Shown: positions 52,922 to 62,598 of the stretch, in pieces
Numbering within the stretch: position 1 is the stretch's first letter
How the letters are laid out: each line of letters begins with the position of its first letter
Assembly (NCBI GenBank): GCA_041879425.1
Contig: CP090855.1
Coordinates: 434,001 to 498,000, forward strand
Direction of reading: 5' to 3'
Length of the DNA stretch: 64,000 bases
Source: Vibrio pomeroyi
GTDB taxonomy: Bacteria; Pseudomonadota; Gammaproteobacteria; Enterobacterales; Vibrionaceae
Position numbers and translations under genes: made by a program
The notes under the pieces: generated by a model
Databases searched by the model: none
Seen by the model: only the letters and a program-made list of their open reading frames with translations
What the model was told of the DNA's origin: nothing

Positions 52922-54916
52922 TTAGGCTCTTCGAGATTTCAGTAACAAGAAGATAAAGTAACTGCCACCAATAATGGAAACTAATGTGCCTGCCGCAAGC
53001 TGTGCTGGGAACACCACCACTTGCCCTAACCAATCGGCGAATAGCATCAGTGCTGCACCAATCAAAAACGATAAGATGATCTGCTCACGAACCAAACGAG
53101 CACCAACCATGACTGCTATATGTGGAGCTAGTAGGCCAACAAAGGCGACCGGTCCCATGGTGGTTGTCACCATCGAACATAACACCGCGACAATACACAA
53201 CAGAGCCACATAAGCGATGGTGATATTCAGCCCTCTAGCACTCGCAAACTGGCGGCCAGTCGCAATTAACGTCACCCAGCGACTCAACAGTAAAGCTACC
53301 CCAATACAAACGGTGATCACGATAGCCATAATCGTTGCCGCATCAGGTTCAACACGATACGTAGAGCCTGCCAACCAAGCCAATAAGGTGTATTTCCCCT
53401 CACCAACTCGTGTTAAGGAAAATTGCACTAAAGCCTCTAACACCGCGGTCAGCGAGATACCGGTCAGGATTAAGATCGACGGTGCAAACTGATGCTTCTT
53501 ACCAAGGAACAGCAACAAACAGAGCGCAATCGCACTGCCCAAAAACGCAACCCAAGGGCTTAGCGAGTGAATCGAGTATCCCATAAACAGGCTACTGAAA
53601 ATCAGCGCTAGCACCGCACCTGCCGATACACCCAGAATGTCTGGGCTCGCAAGTGGGTTATAAACCAACCTTTGTAAAATCACACCTGCTACTGCCAAAC
53701 CGCCACCAGCGAATATTGCGGTTAACATTCTAGGCCAGCGAATAGACCATTCAAATGCATCTGGGACAATGAAGTAACCCATGTCTGAAGAAGGCTGTGA
53801 CAATGTGCTTAACGCCAGTAAACCGGAGATCATCGCGCCCAACAAGAAATAAGCCAAAGGTGAAATAGACTTTGGCCCTTTAGGCATCGAGAAAAACAGC
53901 TGATCTTGGGCTGACATCTGCTTACGAGCGATAATAATCAAAGCTGGAGCGCCGATCACCGCGGTTGCCGTTCCTGTTGGAATCATATCCAAAGACCATT
54001 GCGCCAAGAAAATCGCCAAGCTGTCGGTCACACAAAGCAACAGTGCACCTAACACGCAGCTTGCGATGAGTTCAGATTTCGCCTTTAAAAAGCCCAAATG
54101 TCTCGCGATGTTTGGCGCAATCAAACCAATAAAACTGATCACACCCACCGAAGTAATCGACACGGAAACCAACCAAACGCCAATCGCCATGAGTACAAAG
54201 AAGGTCGTACCGATGTTAAGACCACGTGCCGCAGCCCCTTCAGTGCCAATAGAAAGCAGAGTCAAAACTCTTGGAGCCAACAGGAAAATGGCAAAGATTG
54301 GCAGTAACTTAGGCATCAGCCAAAGCACTTGTTCCCAACCGTTCTGTCCGAGATCGCCTGCTCCCCATACAAACAGGTTCTGCGCATACTGGTCGTTAAG
54401 TAAAATAATCGCAGTTGCAAATGCACCTAGCAGTAAGTTAACCGCCATGCCCGCCAAAACAATTGGCAAGCCGCTCATGTTTTTGATGCCAACAATGGAG
54501 ACAATCAGCCCCATGGCAAGCAGCGCCCCAATTAACGCGAACCAAACGGAATATTGAGCAACCAACATTGGCGCGACCACGTTAAGAATGACCAGACCAA
54601 GCCACGCCCCTGATGATGTTCCGAGTGTAAGCGGAGACATCATGCGGTTTTGCGTTAACTGTTGGAACAAACTACCTATGGTACCAAGTGTTCCACCAAC
54701 TAGAATCGCCATCACTAAACGAGGTAAGTTGACATAAATTAATGCCATCAACTCGAATGAATCATCGACCATTTTATTGAATGTAACGATGTCACTGATC
54801 TGTGAGACTTGCTGAAACAACTCACCAATAGGGCCAAATTCAGACTGGCCTAACCATAAATGAATAAGGGCGGCGATAAATAGTACCGCCCCCATCATCA
54901 AACCACTGGATTTCAT
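52922..54916 (-). CDS. fhuB: Ferric hydroxamate ABC transporter permease FhuB (fused double permease)
   Basis: A 664-residue inner-membrane protein made of two FecCD-type permease halves of about 330 residues, each with about ten helices. Each half has the family phrases: GTLGTIGSLFQQLTQNRM and GVISFIGLIAPNIARHLG in the first, VAGVILQRLVYNPLASPD and VAFVGLLAPHIAVMVG in the second. The tandem form is typical of FhuB, which moves hydroxamate siderophores (ferrichrome, ferrioxamine, aerobactin) into the cytosol. Its ATG overlaps the FhuD stop (TAATG). The matching ATPase is encoded 5.3 kb away on the other strand. Confidence 0.92.
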   Translation of the reverse strand: MKSSGLMMGAVLFIAALIHLWLGQSEFGPIGELFQQVSQISDIVTFNKMVDDSFELMALIYVNLPRLVMAILVGGTLGTIGSLFQQLTQNRMMSPLTLGTSSGAWLGLVILNVVAPMLVAQYSVWFALIGALLAMGLIVSIVGIKNMSGLPIVLAGMAVNLLLGAFATAIILLNDQYAQNLFVWGAGDLGQNGWEQVLWLMPKLLPIFAIFLLAPRVLTLLSIGTEGAAARGLNIGTTFFVLMAIGVWLVSVSITSVGVISFIGLIAPNIARHLGFLKAKSELIASCVLGALLLCVTDSLAIFLAQWSLDMIPTGTATAVIGAPALIIIARKQMSAQDQLFFSMPKGPKSISPLAYFLLGAMISGLLALSTLSQPSSDMGYFIVPDAFEWSIRWPRMLTAIFAGGGLAVAGVILQRLVYNPLASPDILGVSAGAVLALIFSSLFMGYSIHSLSPWVAFLGSAIALCLLLFLGKKHQFAPSILILTGISLTAVLEALVQFSLTRVGEGKYTLLAWLAGSTYRVEPDAATIMAIVITVCIGVALLLSRWVTLIATGRQFASARGLNITIAYVALLCIVAVLCSMVTTTMGPVAFVGLLAPHIAVMVGARLVREQIILSFLIGAALMLFADWLGQVVVFPAQLAAGTLVSIIGGSYFIFLLLKSRRA

Positions 54917-55869
54917 TACTGCTCCGCTAACGTCAACAACGATTGCGCCATCGCTTCTGCGTTATACAAAATCGACATAGCACCGCCGTAGCTCCAACTT
55001 GCTGCTACAGGGCTAAATTGACCATTGCGAACGAAAGGCATGCTCTTCCAAACCGGAGAGCGATCTAACTTGTCTTGATATGGGAAAGGTTCAAAGTAAA
55101 GCGCAATGCCACCCTTAACATTTTTTAGCTCGGTCATACGTTTTTGACTGATGCCCCACTGACTCGCAGGAAGATTCATCGCATTTTCAAAGCCTAGCTG
55201 CTCAAGCGCATATTGCGGAATCGAGTTATCACCGTATATGTAAACCGAAGTCGTGCTCGCAAAACGGAAAGACGTCACTTTCGGCTTGTCGCCCGGATAC
55301 GCTTTATCTAGTTCAGCTTTTAAAACTTCAAGACGCTCATCCATCGCAGCCAATTTGTTGTTCGCTTGTTCTTCTTTACCAAGCAATTGCCCTATCTTCT
55401 TGAAGTTATCGATAGCTGCCGCCGCATTGCTGTGCTGTTCACTGTACGTTTGGTAGTAAAGTACTGGCGCGATTTCTGAAAGTCGCTCCTGAAGATCTTT
55501 CTGAGGTGAAGCGATAAGAATCACATCTGGGTTTAGCTTCTTAAGTGCAGAAAAGTTAGGTTCAGTTCGAGTGCCAATATCCGCCACACCTTCTGGAATC
55601 GCAGGTTGAACAACCCAATCGCTATACCCTTCAATATCTGGCACCGCAACTGGCGTAACACCGAGTTCGATCACTTGCTCTGCAATATCCCAGTTAAGCG
55701 CTGCCACTTTAACAGGCTGAGCTTCAAGGGTTTTGATCCCCTCACTGTCTTCGACTTGGAAATCCGCCATCGCATTAAACGATAAAGCACTCGCTAACAT
55801 CGTTAGAACGAGTTTGGTATTCAAATTTTTTACTTTAGAAAAATGAGAAGCTATTGGTTTTAAGCTCAT
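54916..55869 (-). CDS. fhuD: Iron-siderophore periplasmic binding protein (FhuD-type)
   Basis: A 317-residue class III periplasmic binding protein. A long signal region (1-35, ending AMADF) precedes the body. It has KVAALNWDIAEQVIELGVTP near the start and the DIGTRTEPNFSALKKLNPDVIL lobe that contacts the ligand. A long linker helix follows, and the C-terminal lobe has F-E-P-F-P-Y and the W-S-Y-G-G motif. It captures ferric hydroxamates after outer-membrane passage and hands them to FhuB, whose gene overlaps its stop. A hairpin separates it from the receptor gene upstream. Confidence 0.9.
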   Translation of the reverse strand: MSLKPIASHFSKVKNLNTKLVLTMLASALSFNAMADFQVEDSEGIKTLEAQPVKVAALNWDIAEQVIELGVTPVAVPDIEGYSDWVVQPAIPEGVADIGTRTEPNFSALKKLNPDVILIASPQKDLQERLSEIAPVLYYQTYSEQHSNAAAAIDNFKKIGQLLGKEEQANNKLAAMDERLEVLKAELDKAYPGDKPKVTSFRFASTTSVYIYGDNSIPQYALEQLGFENAMNLPASQWGISQKRMTELKNVKGGIALYFEPFPYQDKLDRSPVWKSMPFVRNGQFSPVAASWSYGGAMSILYNAEAMAQSLLTLAEQ

Positions 55870-55913
55870 ATATTTGCCTACTTAATCTAAATTCGATATT
55901 TCTACAAACGACA

Positions 55914-55938
55914 AAAGCAGCCCAGAAAAGGCTGCTTT
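55914..55938 (-). terminator. Intercistronic hairpin between receptor and fhuD
   Basis: The stem AAAGCAGCC against GGCTGCTTT, with a 7-base loop, is followed on the minus strand by TTTTGT. It sits right after the receptor stop and would make receptor transcript more abundant than fhuDB transcript. Confidence 0.75.
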
Positions 55939-55960
55939 AAAATTGGGAATGCTAACTTAG

Positions 55961-58084
55961 TTAGAATTCATAGTTCACGCTTAGCTCTACAGACTGCTCA
56001 GCACCGAACCAACAGTTCGATTGGTCGTAACACGCGTAATATTCTTCGTTGAAAATATTGTTCACCGCTAGATTCGCTGTTGCGCCAGATAGCGTATCGC
56101 TTGCAGCACCCAAATCATAACCCACCGACAAATCAACAACCGTGTAAGACGGAACTTTACCTTGAGTATTGCTTGCGTCCATTTGCATTTCGCCAACGTA
56201 ACGAGCACCTGCACTGAATCGAGATCCTGCTAGCATGCCGTTAAATACGTTGTAGTTAGCCCACATGTTAGCTGTGTGTTCAGGTACATAGATTGGAGTC
56301 GTACCTTCTAAACCGTTGCTAGAGTCTTCGGTAATTTCCATATCAACATACGTGTATGAAGCCGCAATATCGAAGTTTTCTGTCGCAAACCAACGTCCAG
56401 ATAGTTCTGCACCTTGCGATACCACTTCACCGACTTGGATTCTTGGACCATAAACATTTGTCGGGTCTGTCATCAACATGTCTTGCTTAACAATATGGAA
56501 TAGAGAAACCGTTGCTTCTTTCGACATATCGTCAGACAGGTATTTCACACCAATCTCTGCTTGTTGTGCGTTCTCTGGATCGAACTCATTGCCCGCTTTA
56601 TCAACACCCGGAGCTGGTTCAAAGCTCGTCGCATAGCTTGCAAACGGTGCTAAACCATTATCAAACTGATACAAGCCACCTAAACGGTAAGTGAACTGCT
56701 TGTGATCAGATTCATGAGCGTAGTAATCACTCTCAGATTTGTAGTGATCAAATCGCGCGCCCGCAATCAGTACTAATGCGTCCAGACGAACTTGGTCTTG
56801 AACGTAGAAACCTAACTGACTTGACGTCGTATCATCTAAGTATTCGTTTTCTTTAGTAACATCACTACGGTCAAGCAGATCGTTGTTAGGGTTTAATGGA
56901 TCAAAGCTATTAAAGCCACTGCCGTTCGCGCTGTAAGCTGAGTAGTTAACATTGCCATCTAGGTCTTGGTAATCTAAACCAAGCAATAAGTTATGTTCTA
57001 CTGAACCAACATTAACGATACCGCTCAATTGGTTATCAATAACAAACCCTTTAAAGCTCTCATCAGTAGAGTACAAGTAACGGTCTAGCTGGTTCGGCGT
57101 ACTTGGATCGTAGCTCACATGGTAAGTGTTCTCTTGATATAGAAATGCGTCGGTATAGCGAGCATTCTGTAAGAACGTCCAATTGTTACTGAAGTCATGG
57201 TTAATCTTATAGCTAACCATTAACACTTCACGTTCGAATTTACTCCAGTTCTTGTCACCCATAGAAACAGATGGATCGCTTGCTTTAAGCACATCGAGTG
57301 GCATTGCCGAGTTGATGCCCATTGAAGGATCATTCTGGTAGTAGAGATTGAAGTTGATTAATGTGTTATCGGTTGCTTGCCAGTCCACAGAAGGAGCAAT
57401 TAAGTAACGCTCTTCTTCTGCATTATCAACTTGGCTGTCTTGCTTGCGAGCAAGTGCGATCAAACGGTAAGAAAAATCACTGTCACCAAACTGACCTGTA
57501 GTATCAATAGAAGCTTCTTGAAGATTGCGAGAGCCTGTTGCTACGCCAACTTTAGTCGACGATTCCGTTTGCGGAGCTTTAGCAATCATGTTCACCATAC
57601 CGCCCGGTGGCATTGCGCCATAAAGCACAGAGGTAGGCCCCTTGAAGATCTCTACTTGCTGCATTGCGATCGGATCAATCTGCGGTTGTAAGTTCCAACC
57701 ATTCAAGAATTGAAGTGAAAGACCATCGTAGTAGTTAACGTTGTTGGTAGCAAAACCACGGATAGAGTAAGAATCAAACATTGCTACGGAACTACCGCGG
57801 TTTTCAGTTACAACACCCGGTGCATAACGAAGGGCTTGATTCAAAGATTGAACACCTCGTTGCTCTAACTGTTCTTCATCAATAACGGTAATACCTTGAG
57901 GCGTTTCTTCTGGCTCAAGTGCCGACTTAGTCGCGGTATTACGATAGGCTTTACCCATAATCGTAACAGTTTCTACATTCGAATCTGCTGCTGTAGCTGT
58001 CTCTTCCGCCAAGGCTTGCGCTGAAAATGCAGTGAGCAACGCTACTGCAAGTGATGAATACTTAAAACGAGTGTGAGTGGTCAT
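55961..58084 (-). CDS. TonB-dependent ferric-siderophore receptor (hydroxamate type)
   Basis: A receptor of about 707 residues. It has a signal peptide (about 1-27, ending ALAEE), a TonB-box-like VETVTIMGK, and the plug with EETPQGITVIDEEQLEQRG and RYAPGVVTENRG (siderophore-receptor subfamily). The barrel closes with S-V-E-L-S-V-N-Y-E-F. A Cys pair near the C-terminus (Y-Y-A-C-Y-D-Q-S-N-C-W-F) matches a disulfide loop common in FhuA/FoxA-type receptors. An upstream ATG at 58111 exists, but the ATG at 58084 has GAGGG in front. A Fur box lies 32 bases upstream. It starts the operon that continues with fhuD and fhuB. Confidence 0.9.
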   Translation of the reverse strand: MTTHTRFKYSSLAVALLTAFSAQALAEETATAADSNVETVTIMGKAYRNTATKSALEPEETPQGITVIDEEQLEQRGVQSLNQALRYAPGVVTENRGSSVAMFDSYSIRGFATNNVNYYDGLSLQFLNGWNLQPQIDPIAMQQVEIFKGPTSVLYGAMPPGGMVNMIAKAPQTESSTKVGVATGSRNLQEASIDTTGQFGDSDFSYRLIALARKQDSQVDNAEEERYLIAPSVDWQATDNTLINFNLYYQNDPSMGINSAMPLDVLKASDPSVSMGDKNWSKFEREVLMVSYKINHDFSNNWTFLQNARYTDAFLYQENTYHVSYDPSTPNQLDRYLYSTDESFKGFVIDNQLSGIVNVGSVEHNLLLGLDYQDLDGNVNYSAYSANGSGFNSFDPLNPNNDLLDRSDVTKENEYLDDTTSSQLGFYVQDQVRLDALVLIAGARFDHYKSESDYYAHESDHKQFTYRLGGLYQFDNGLAPFASYATSFEPAPGVDKAGNEFDPENAQQAEIGVKYLSDDMSKEATVSLFHIVKQDMLMTDPTNVYGPRIQVGEVVSQGAELSGRWFATENFDIAASYTYVDMEITEDSSNGLEGTTPIYVPEHTANMWANYNVFNGMLAGSRFSAGARYVGEMQMDASNTQGKVPSYTVVDLSVGYDLGAASDTLSGATANLAVNNIFNEEYYACYDQSNCWFGAEQSVELSVNYEF

Positions 58085-58115
58085 GATTCCCTCGGTACCA
58101 ATACTTAACATAAAT

Positions 58116-58134
58116 AATAATAAATCTCATTTGC
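58116..58134. promoter_or_regulatory. Fur box upstream of the siderophore receptor
   Basis: On the minus strand GCAAATGAGATTTATTATT matches the 19-base Fur consensus at about 13 positions, counted by eye. It lies just upstream of the receptor start, so the receptor-fhuD-fhuB unit should be repressed by iron. Confidence 0.65.
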
Positions 58135-58288
58135 ATTGTATGTATCTATGAATGGGATAATTAACAATTTGGTGCAAACTCACAAAGAACTTGGCCTATT
58201 TTCAATGGAATTAGGTCAATTGCTGATTAAAAGCACAATTGACCCTATTTTAGATGAGGTTTAACGAAAGGGTGGAACGAAGGTATGG

Positions 58289-59197
58289 TTAGGATTTAGT
58301 AATAGGAACCCAGTATTCCATGACAGCATCTGTAGCACGAGCTTGATAGGCTAATGGGTATACTTCAAGCTCATAACCATCAACACCTCGATAACCAGAA
58401 CTCGGCAGCCAGTTAAGTACAAACCAACTCAGAGTGTGCCTAAGGTTCTCAATCGGACCACAGTGCTTAACCACGGCGTAGGTTTGCTTTGGAATGGTTA
58501 ATACGTCTAACTTATCAGAGATAATGCTCGGCAATTGAGGAATTGAAATCTCGTCATTAAGCTCTACTCCGGCCCAATAATGAATATTGGTACCATCAAA
58601 GCAAGATTGGGTCAGGTCAATAACACCAATAAACTGAAGTGCGTTATCGTCTGGCAGGCTCACTTCGCCTTCCAAGCGCGACCACAATTGAGGGACTTTC
58701 TCTGCAAAATCTTGTGTCAGTGAAAACAAGCCGCTTATTTCGGAGGTAATACCTTTAACAAGGAATGACTCTCTTTCATCAATGCGTACCTCAACAAAGC
58801 TCAGCGGTCCGTTATCAGCAGCGCTAACCGTTTCAGATACTTGTATCGGCTTTCTAAGCCCTGCTCTTTTGCCCGCTTTTCTATACTGACTAGGACTGGA
58901 GCCAAACATCTGCTTAAAGGAACGGCTAAAGCTAATTTCTGAATTGAATCCGAGTTCAAGCGCGATATCGATCACTCGCTCTTTGCTGTCCAACAGTTCT
59001 TCAGCCGCTTGGCTTAGCTTCAACTCTCTCACGTAGTTTGCCACGGTCAGTCCCGTTTCAGCTTGAAACACTCTTTGCAGCTGCCAGCGAGACCAACAGC
59101 TCTGTTTCGCAATATCTTCTAGCGATAGTGTCGAGCTAAGGTTCGCATGGATATAAGCCAATACGCGGCTAATACGGTCAAATGCAGGTGTGTTCAT
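58289..59197 (-). CDS. AraC-family regulator with GyrI-like effector domain
   Basis: A protein of about 302 residues. The two AraC helix-turn-helix motifs are at the N-terminus (LSLEDIAKQSCWSRWQLQRV; IDIALELGFNSEISFSRSFK). A GyrI-like small-molecule domain (about 130-300) follows, with WAGVELNDEI and the late T-Y-A-V-V-K-H-C-G-P segment. This domain order resembles Rob/SoxS-type relatives that bind small ligands. It is divergent from the FhuF-like gene and sits inside the siderophore locus, so it may sense a siderophore or another compound. An ATG at 59197 is preferred over the TTG at 59203. Confidence 0.87.
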   Translation of the reverse strand: MNTPAFDRISRVLAYIHANLSSTLSLEDIAKQSCWSRWQLQRVFQAETGLTVANYVRELKLSQAAEELLDSKERVIDIALELGFNSEISFSRSFKQMFGSSPSQYRKAGKRAGLRKPIQVSETVSAADNGPLSFVEVRIDERESFLVKGITSEISGLFSLTQDFAEKVPQLWSRLEGEVSLPDDNALQFIGVIDLTQSCFDGTNIHYWAGVELNDEISIPQLPSIISDKLDVLTIPKQTYAVVKHCGPIENLRHTLSWFVLNWLPSSGYRGVDGYELEVYPLAYQARATDAVMEYWVPITKS

Positions 59198-59382
59198 AGT
59201 CAAGCTTTCAAACTCTCGGTAGTGGCAACAACATATTAGATTCAGAAATACTTTTTATCATTTAAAGCGACTTTTATCACTTAAAAATGACTAAGGCATG
59301 CTCAATTTATAAATATCTTATATAACGACTTCTCCGAGGGTATGCTCCATTTTGTATGGTTATCCTCGATAAGGTTCGCTAT

Positions 59383-59401
59383 GATAACGAAACTGATTCT
59401 C
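59383..59401. promoter_or_regulatory. Fur box upstream of the ferric reductase gene
   Basis: The 19 bases GATAACGAAACTGATTCTC match the Fur consensus at about 14 positions, counted by eye. The site ends 15 bases before the start of the reductase gene and should couple the fhuF-like/fhuC transcript to iron. Confidence 0.72.
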
Positions 59402-59416
59402 ATTTAATGGTTTAAG

Positions 59417-60175
59417 ATGCTTTCCCAGCTGCACAACATCATCACTCGTCGGAGAGCCCCTTCTCTACACCAAAAAATCTTCGCTTACTCTAAACAAGTC
59501 ACGCCTTATCTAAGCGGCAGTTATGGTTCTCTGAGCAGCAGAAGCATCGCAATGACGAATGATAAGAGCCATATCGAGATCAAACGTGTTTACGATGGCT
59601 TAGCGGAAAATCACACAGAAGCAGGTAAAGCTTATTGGTTAACCCGAACTTGGGATCTAGTCTGCTGGCAACCCATCTATGTGACCTTCGTTTCTATCTA
59701 CGGCCTTCACTCGCTGCCTGATATCAAGAATATCGGTCAGTTTAGGTACAAAGAGTTCGTCACAGGATATCGCTTCTTTAATGGTGATCATCAACACGGC
59801 TCACCTGAGGAATTGATACCTAAAGCGGGCGAAGCCATACTTGCACTTACTGAGTTTTATCGCAGCCAAATAAGTGAATGGACACGCATCCGCCCTGGTT
59901 TTACTAACCATTTGTTGGCGGATCTGCTTTTAGGCAGTTTGATCAAATTGCAGCAACATGAACCGAGCCTGACCAACGAATACATCACTGCACAAGCTAA
60001 GCTTTGGTTAGACGCATGCCAACTGCCTGAAAGTCACTTAGACAGCCTCAAGGTCGATGCCGATTCTGGGATGCTTAAACTGATTAGAGTCAGCTGTTGC
60101 CTAGTCTACAAATGCGACTCTAGGAAGTATTGCGACGATTGCCCTAGACACCCAGACAACAAGAAAACCGCTTAA
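59417..60175 (+). CDS. FhuF-like siderophore ferric-iron reductase
   Basis: A 252-residue cytosolic protein. The C-terminus has the [2Fe-2S] motif C-C-x10-C-x2-C (CCLVYKCDSRKYCDDC, near residue 227), the hallmark of FhuF-type reductases. These release iron from hydroxamate siderophores by reduction after uptake. The body fits the siderophore ferric iron reductase family of marine gamma-proteobacteria. The ATG at 59417 has no strong ribosome site; an internal ATG at 59552 would shorten it by 45 residues. It is Fur-controlled and followed by fhuC. Confidence 0.85.
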   Translation: MLSQLHNIITRRRAPSLHQKIFAYSKQVTPYLSGSYGSLSSRSIAMTNDKSHIEIKRVYDGLAENHTEAGKAYWLTRTWDLVCWQPIYVTFVSIYGLHSLPDIKNIGQFRYKEFVTGYRFFNGDHQHGSPEELIPKAGEAILALTEFYRSQISEWTRIRPGFTNHLLADLLLGSLIKLQQHEPSLTNEYITAQAKLWLDACQLPESHLDSLKVDADSGMLKLIRVSCCLVYKCDSRKYCDDCPRHPDNKKTA

Positions 60176-60194
60176 TTTCACCCTCTATTTTTAG

Positions 60195-60235
60195 AGACCA
60201 ATAAAGCTGCTTTTATTGAGCAGTTTTATTGGTCT
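60195..60235 (+). terminator. Intercistronic stem-loop between reductase and fhuC
   Basis: A 17-bp stem, AGACCAATAAAGCTGCT against AGCAGTTTTATTGGTCT (one wobble), with a 7-base loop, fills the gap between the two genes. It has no T-run after it, so it may protect or process the mRNA rather than terminate it. Confidence 0.55.
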
Positions 60236-60250
60236 AAAGACAGGACTGAC

Positions 60251-61036
60251 ATGTTTCAGCTTTCAAACATCAAAATTGTTCGTGATGAGCGAACCATTCT
60301 CTCAATTGACGAGCTTTCTATTCCGACCAATGAGCTTACCGTGGTTCTTGGTCACAATGGCTCTGGTAAATCGACATTGGTTAACTTGCTTTCAGGACAG
60401 ATGTCGCCAGACTACGGCACTGTTGAATTAGACAATGCGTCTCTTTCTTCATTAAAAAGCAAAGACTTAGCCAAGAAGATTGCGTATTTGCCACAAAAGC
60501 TCCCTGCTTCTGCTGGCTTAACGGTGGAAGAACTGGTTCGTTTAGGGCGTTTTCCTTGGCGAGGCGCGTTAGGTCGTTGGAACTCTGAAGACAAATCCAT
60601 CATCCAACAAGCGATGGAGAGAACGGGCGTCGCTGAGTTTTCACAGGCGTTAGCGGACGATTTATCCGGCGGTGAACGCCAACGTGCGTGGGTCTCTATG
60701 TTGCTTGCTCAGCAGTCTCCGGTATTGATCCTCGATGAGCCAACATCAGCACTGGATGTTCATCACCAATTCCAACTGATGGGTTTACTGTCTGAACTGA
60801 ACAAAAAGCAAGACGTTGGCGTTATCGTGATTCTGCACGACTTGAACCTTGCACTGCGCTACGCGACACACATTGTTGCTCTGAAGAAAGGCCAAATTGC
60901 ATTTGAAGGCAGCGCCGATAAGTTACTTGATGAGCAGGCACTGTCTGAGTTGTATGAGTCCCCTATCCGACTGATCGACCACCCTGTTCCAGCCAAAACA
61001 GCCGCAAGCGAGAAAGTTGCCGTGGTCTGCGAATAG
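60251..61036 (+). CDS. fhuC: Ferric-siderophore ABC transporter ATPase (FhuC)
   Basis: A 261-residue ABC ATPase of the iron-siderophore family. All motifs are intact: Walker A GHNGSGKST (about 35), Q-loop Y-L-P-Q-K, signature LSGGERQR (about 140), Walker B V-L-I-L-D-E-P-T-S-A-L-D, and H-loop I-L-H-D-L-N. It should power the FhuB permease encoded on the opposite strand. AGGA lies 5 bases before the ATG. It is separated from the reductase gene by 75 bases holding a long stem-loop. Confidence 0.93.
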   Translation: MFQLSNIKIVRDERTILSIDELSIPTNELTVVLGHNGSGKSTLVNLLSGQMSPDYGTVELDNASLSSLKSKDLAKKIAYLPQKLPASAGLTVEELVRLGRFPWRGALGRWNSEDKSIIQQAMERTGVAEFSQALADDLSGGERQRAWVSMLLAQQSPVLILDEPTSALDVHHQFQLMGLLSELNKKQDVGVIVILHDLNLALRYATHIVALKKGQIAFEGSADKLLDEQALSELYESPIRLIDHPVPAKTAASEKVAVVCE

Positions 61037-61076
61037 CTTATATTCTGGCAACTTAAAACCAAACGCTGAACATTAA

Positions 61077-61111
61077 AAAGGCCATTGAAATTCATCACTT
61101 CAATGGCCTTT
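61077..61111. terminator. Bidirectional terminator between fhuC and the MFS gene
   Basis: A perfect 13-bp stem, AAAGGCCATTGAA against TTCAATGGCCTTT, with a 9-base loop, lies between convergent genes, with A/T runs on both flanks. Confidence 0.87.
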
Positions 61112-61133
61112 CCTGTTTAAATTAGCTAACTCA

Positions 61134-62327
61134 TTAGCTCAGCTGAGAATCTCTGGCTTCTTGACTACTAAAACCACGCAAAATATTAAATAATGTAATC
61201 GCGGTGAATAACGCGATGACCAATGACAAATGCCACGCCTCTCCTAATCCAAGCTTAACCAAACCCATACTGACAATCGAAGACACAACCATTTGACCAC
61301 CGCCCGACATCGCTGCAGCCGCGCCTGCATTCTTCTTGTATGGCAGCATCACCAAAGCCTGAGCACAAGGCAGTGCAATACCATTACCGAGTATCATTAA
61401 AAACTGACCAATCATTAGATACAAAGGCTCAAGTGGGCAAAAGAAAAGCCACAACGCAGCAGAGATGTGTAACACAGGCGTGCATAACAGTGTTTTCTTA
61501 TTGCCTAATATTGGGCGGATACGGTTACACAAACTTGTCCCGCCAAGCATGCCCAACGCTGGGATCACCGCCCACATCGCGTATTCGTCGGACGTCATGC
61601 CGATCTGGTTCTGCATGATAAATGGCATCACCGACACAGTGGTGATCATCAAACTAAAGTTAAGCCAGCCAATGCTCGCAAAGCTCATAAAGTAGCGAGA
61701 AGTGAGTAGCTCTTTGTATTGCAACGCCATTTTCTTCGGTGAAGGAATCGCAGAGAAATGAGTAACGGTTTCTTTGAATTTGAACGCCAATACCACCCAA
61801 GCCAATGAGACATACCCAAGTAGCGAGATGAATACCATACTCCAGCCAAAGTGGAAGTTGATAAACCCACCGATAACAGGCGCAATCAGAGGAGTGATAG
61901 ACGCCACCATGGCGATATAAGACATCGCCAAGGGTAAGTCAGATCCACTGAATCTATCTCGTGTGGAAGCGCGAGCAAGCACGGCACAACAGCCCGTACC
62001 TAAGCCTTGCAGGAATCGCCCCATCACCATACTGGTGAATGAATGGCTGAAGAAGATGATCATCAACAGGCCAAGCATGGCGAGCAACAAGCCACTCAAC
62101 AAAACCTTTTTACGTCCTAAAGCGTCTGAAATTGGGCCATAGATAAACTGAGATGGACCAAAACCCAACAAATACACACTCACCAGAAGCTGGGCTTGCT
62201 CTAGCGAGACATCAAAATCTTTGGCAATCCAAGGTAAAGAAGGAAACACCAAACCCATGCTGAGTTGGCCAATACTGATGACCAAACACGCCAGTAAAAT
62301 CGACTTAAAATCGAATCGACGGCTCAT
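61134..62327 (-). CDS. Bcr/CflA-type MFS efflux transporter
   Basis: A 397-residue inner-membrane protein with 12 predicted helices. The MFS signature in the loop between helices 2 and 3 reads Y-G-P-I-S-D-A-L-G-R-K-K. The Q-G-L-G-T-G-C-C-A-V-L-A-R-A motif of the Bcr/CflA drug-efflux subfamily follows near residue 105. It exports drugs or small metabolites by proton antiport. Its place beside the siderophore locus raises the possibility of siderophore export, but no biosynthesis genes are in view. No strong ribosome site is visible at the ATG. Confidence 0.87.
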   Translation of the reverse strand: MSRRFDFKSILLACLVISIGQLSMGLVFPSLPWIAKDFDVSLEQAQLLVSVYLLGFGPSQFIYGPISDALGRKKVLLSGLLLAMLGLLMIIFFSHSFTSMVMGRFLQGLGTGCCAVLARASTRDRFSGSDLPLAMSYIAMVASITPLIAPVIGGFINFHFGWSMVFISLLGYVSLAWVVLAFKFKETVTHFSAIPSPKKMALQYKELLTSRYFMSFASIGWLNFSLMITTVSVMPFIMQNQIGMTSDEYAMWAVIPALGMLGGTSLCNRIRPILGNKKTLLCTPVLHISAALWLFFCPLEPLYLMIGQFLMILGNGIALPCAQALVMLPYKKNAGAAAAMSGGGQMVVSSIVSMGLVKLGLGEAWHLSLVIALFTAITLFNILRGFSSQEARDSQLS

Positions 62328-62598
62328 GATGCAGCACGCGGGGTTACAAAGAGACTTGGGTCATCAACCTGACAACATGAAGGTGCATAAAGTAGTGAGC
62401 ATGTTGCAGGTGTGGTATTCATGGTGCTCCGAGAAGAATCAATTAGAGTTTGGCAGGGTAAACATACGTGAGCTTGTATAATCATACAATAATGACTGCA
62501 CTAAATATGTGAATAGTGACTTTTCACATTCCTTAACTTTCCGCCTGTCGTTCAAACACGCTAGACTAACATTAGTTCGTAATAATGAAGGGACTTCA

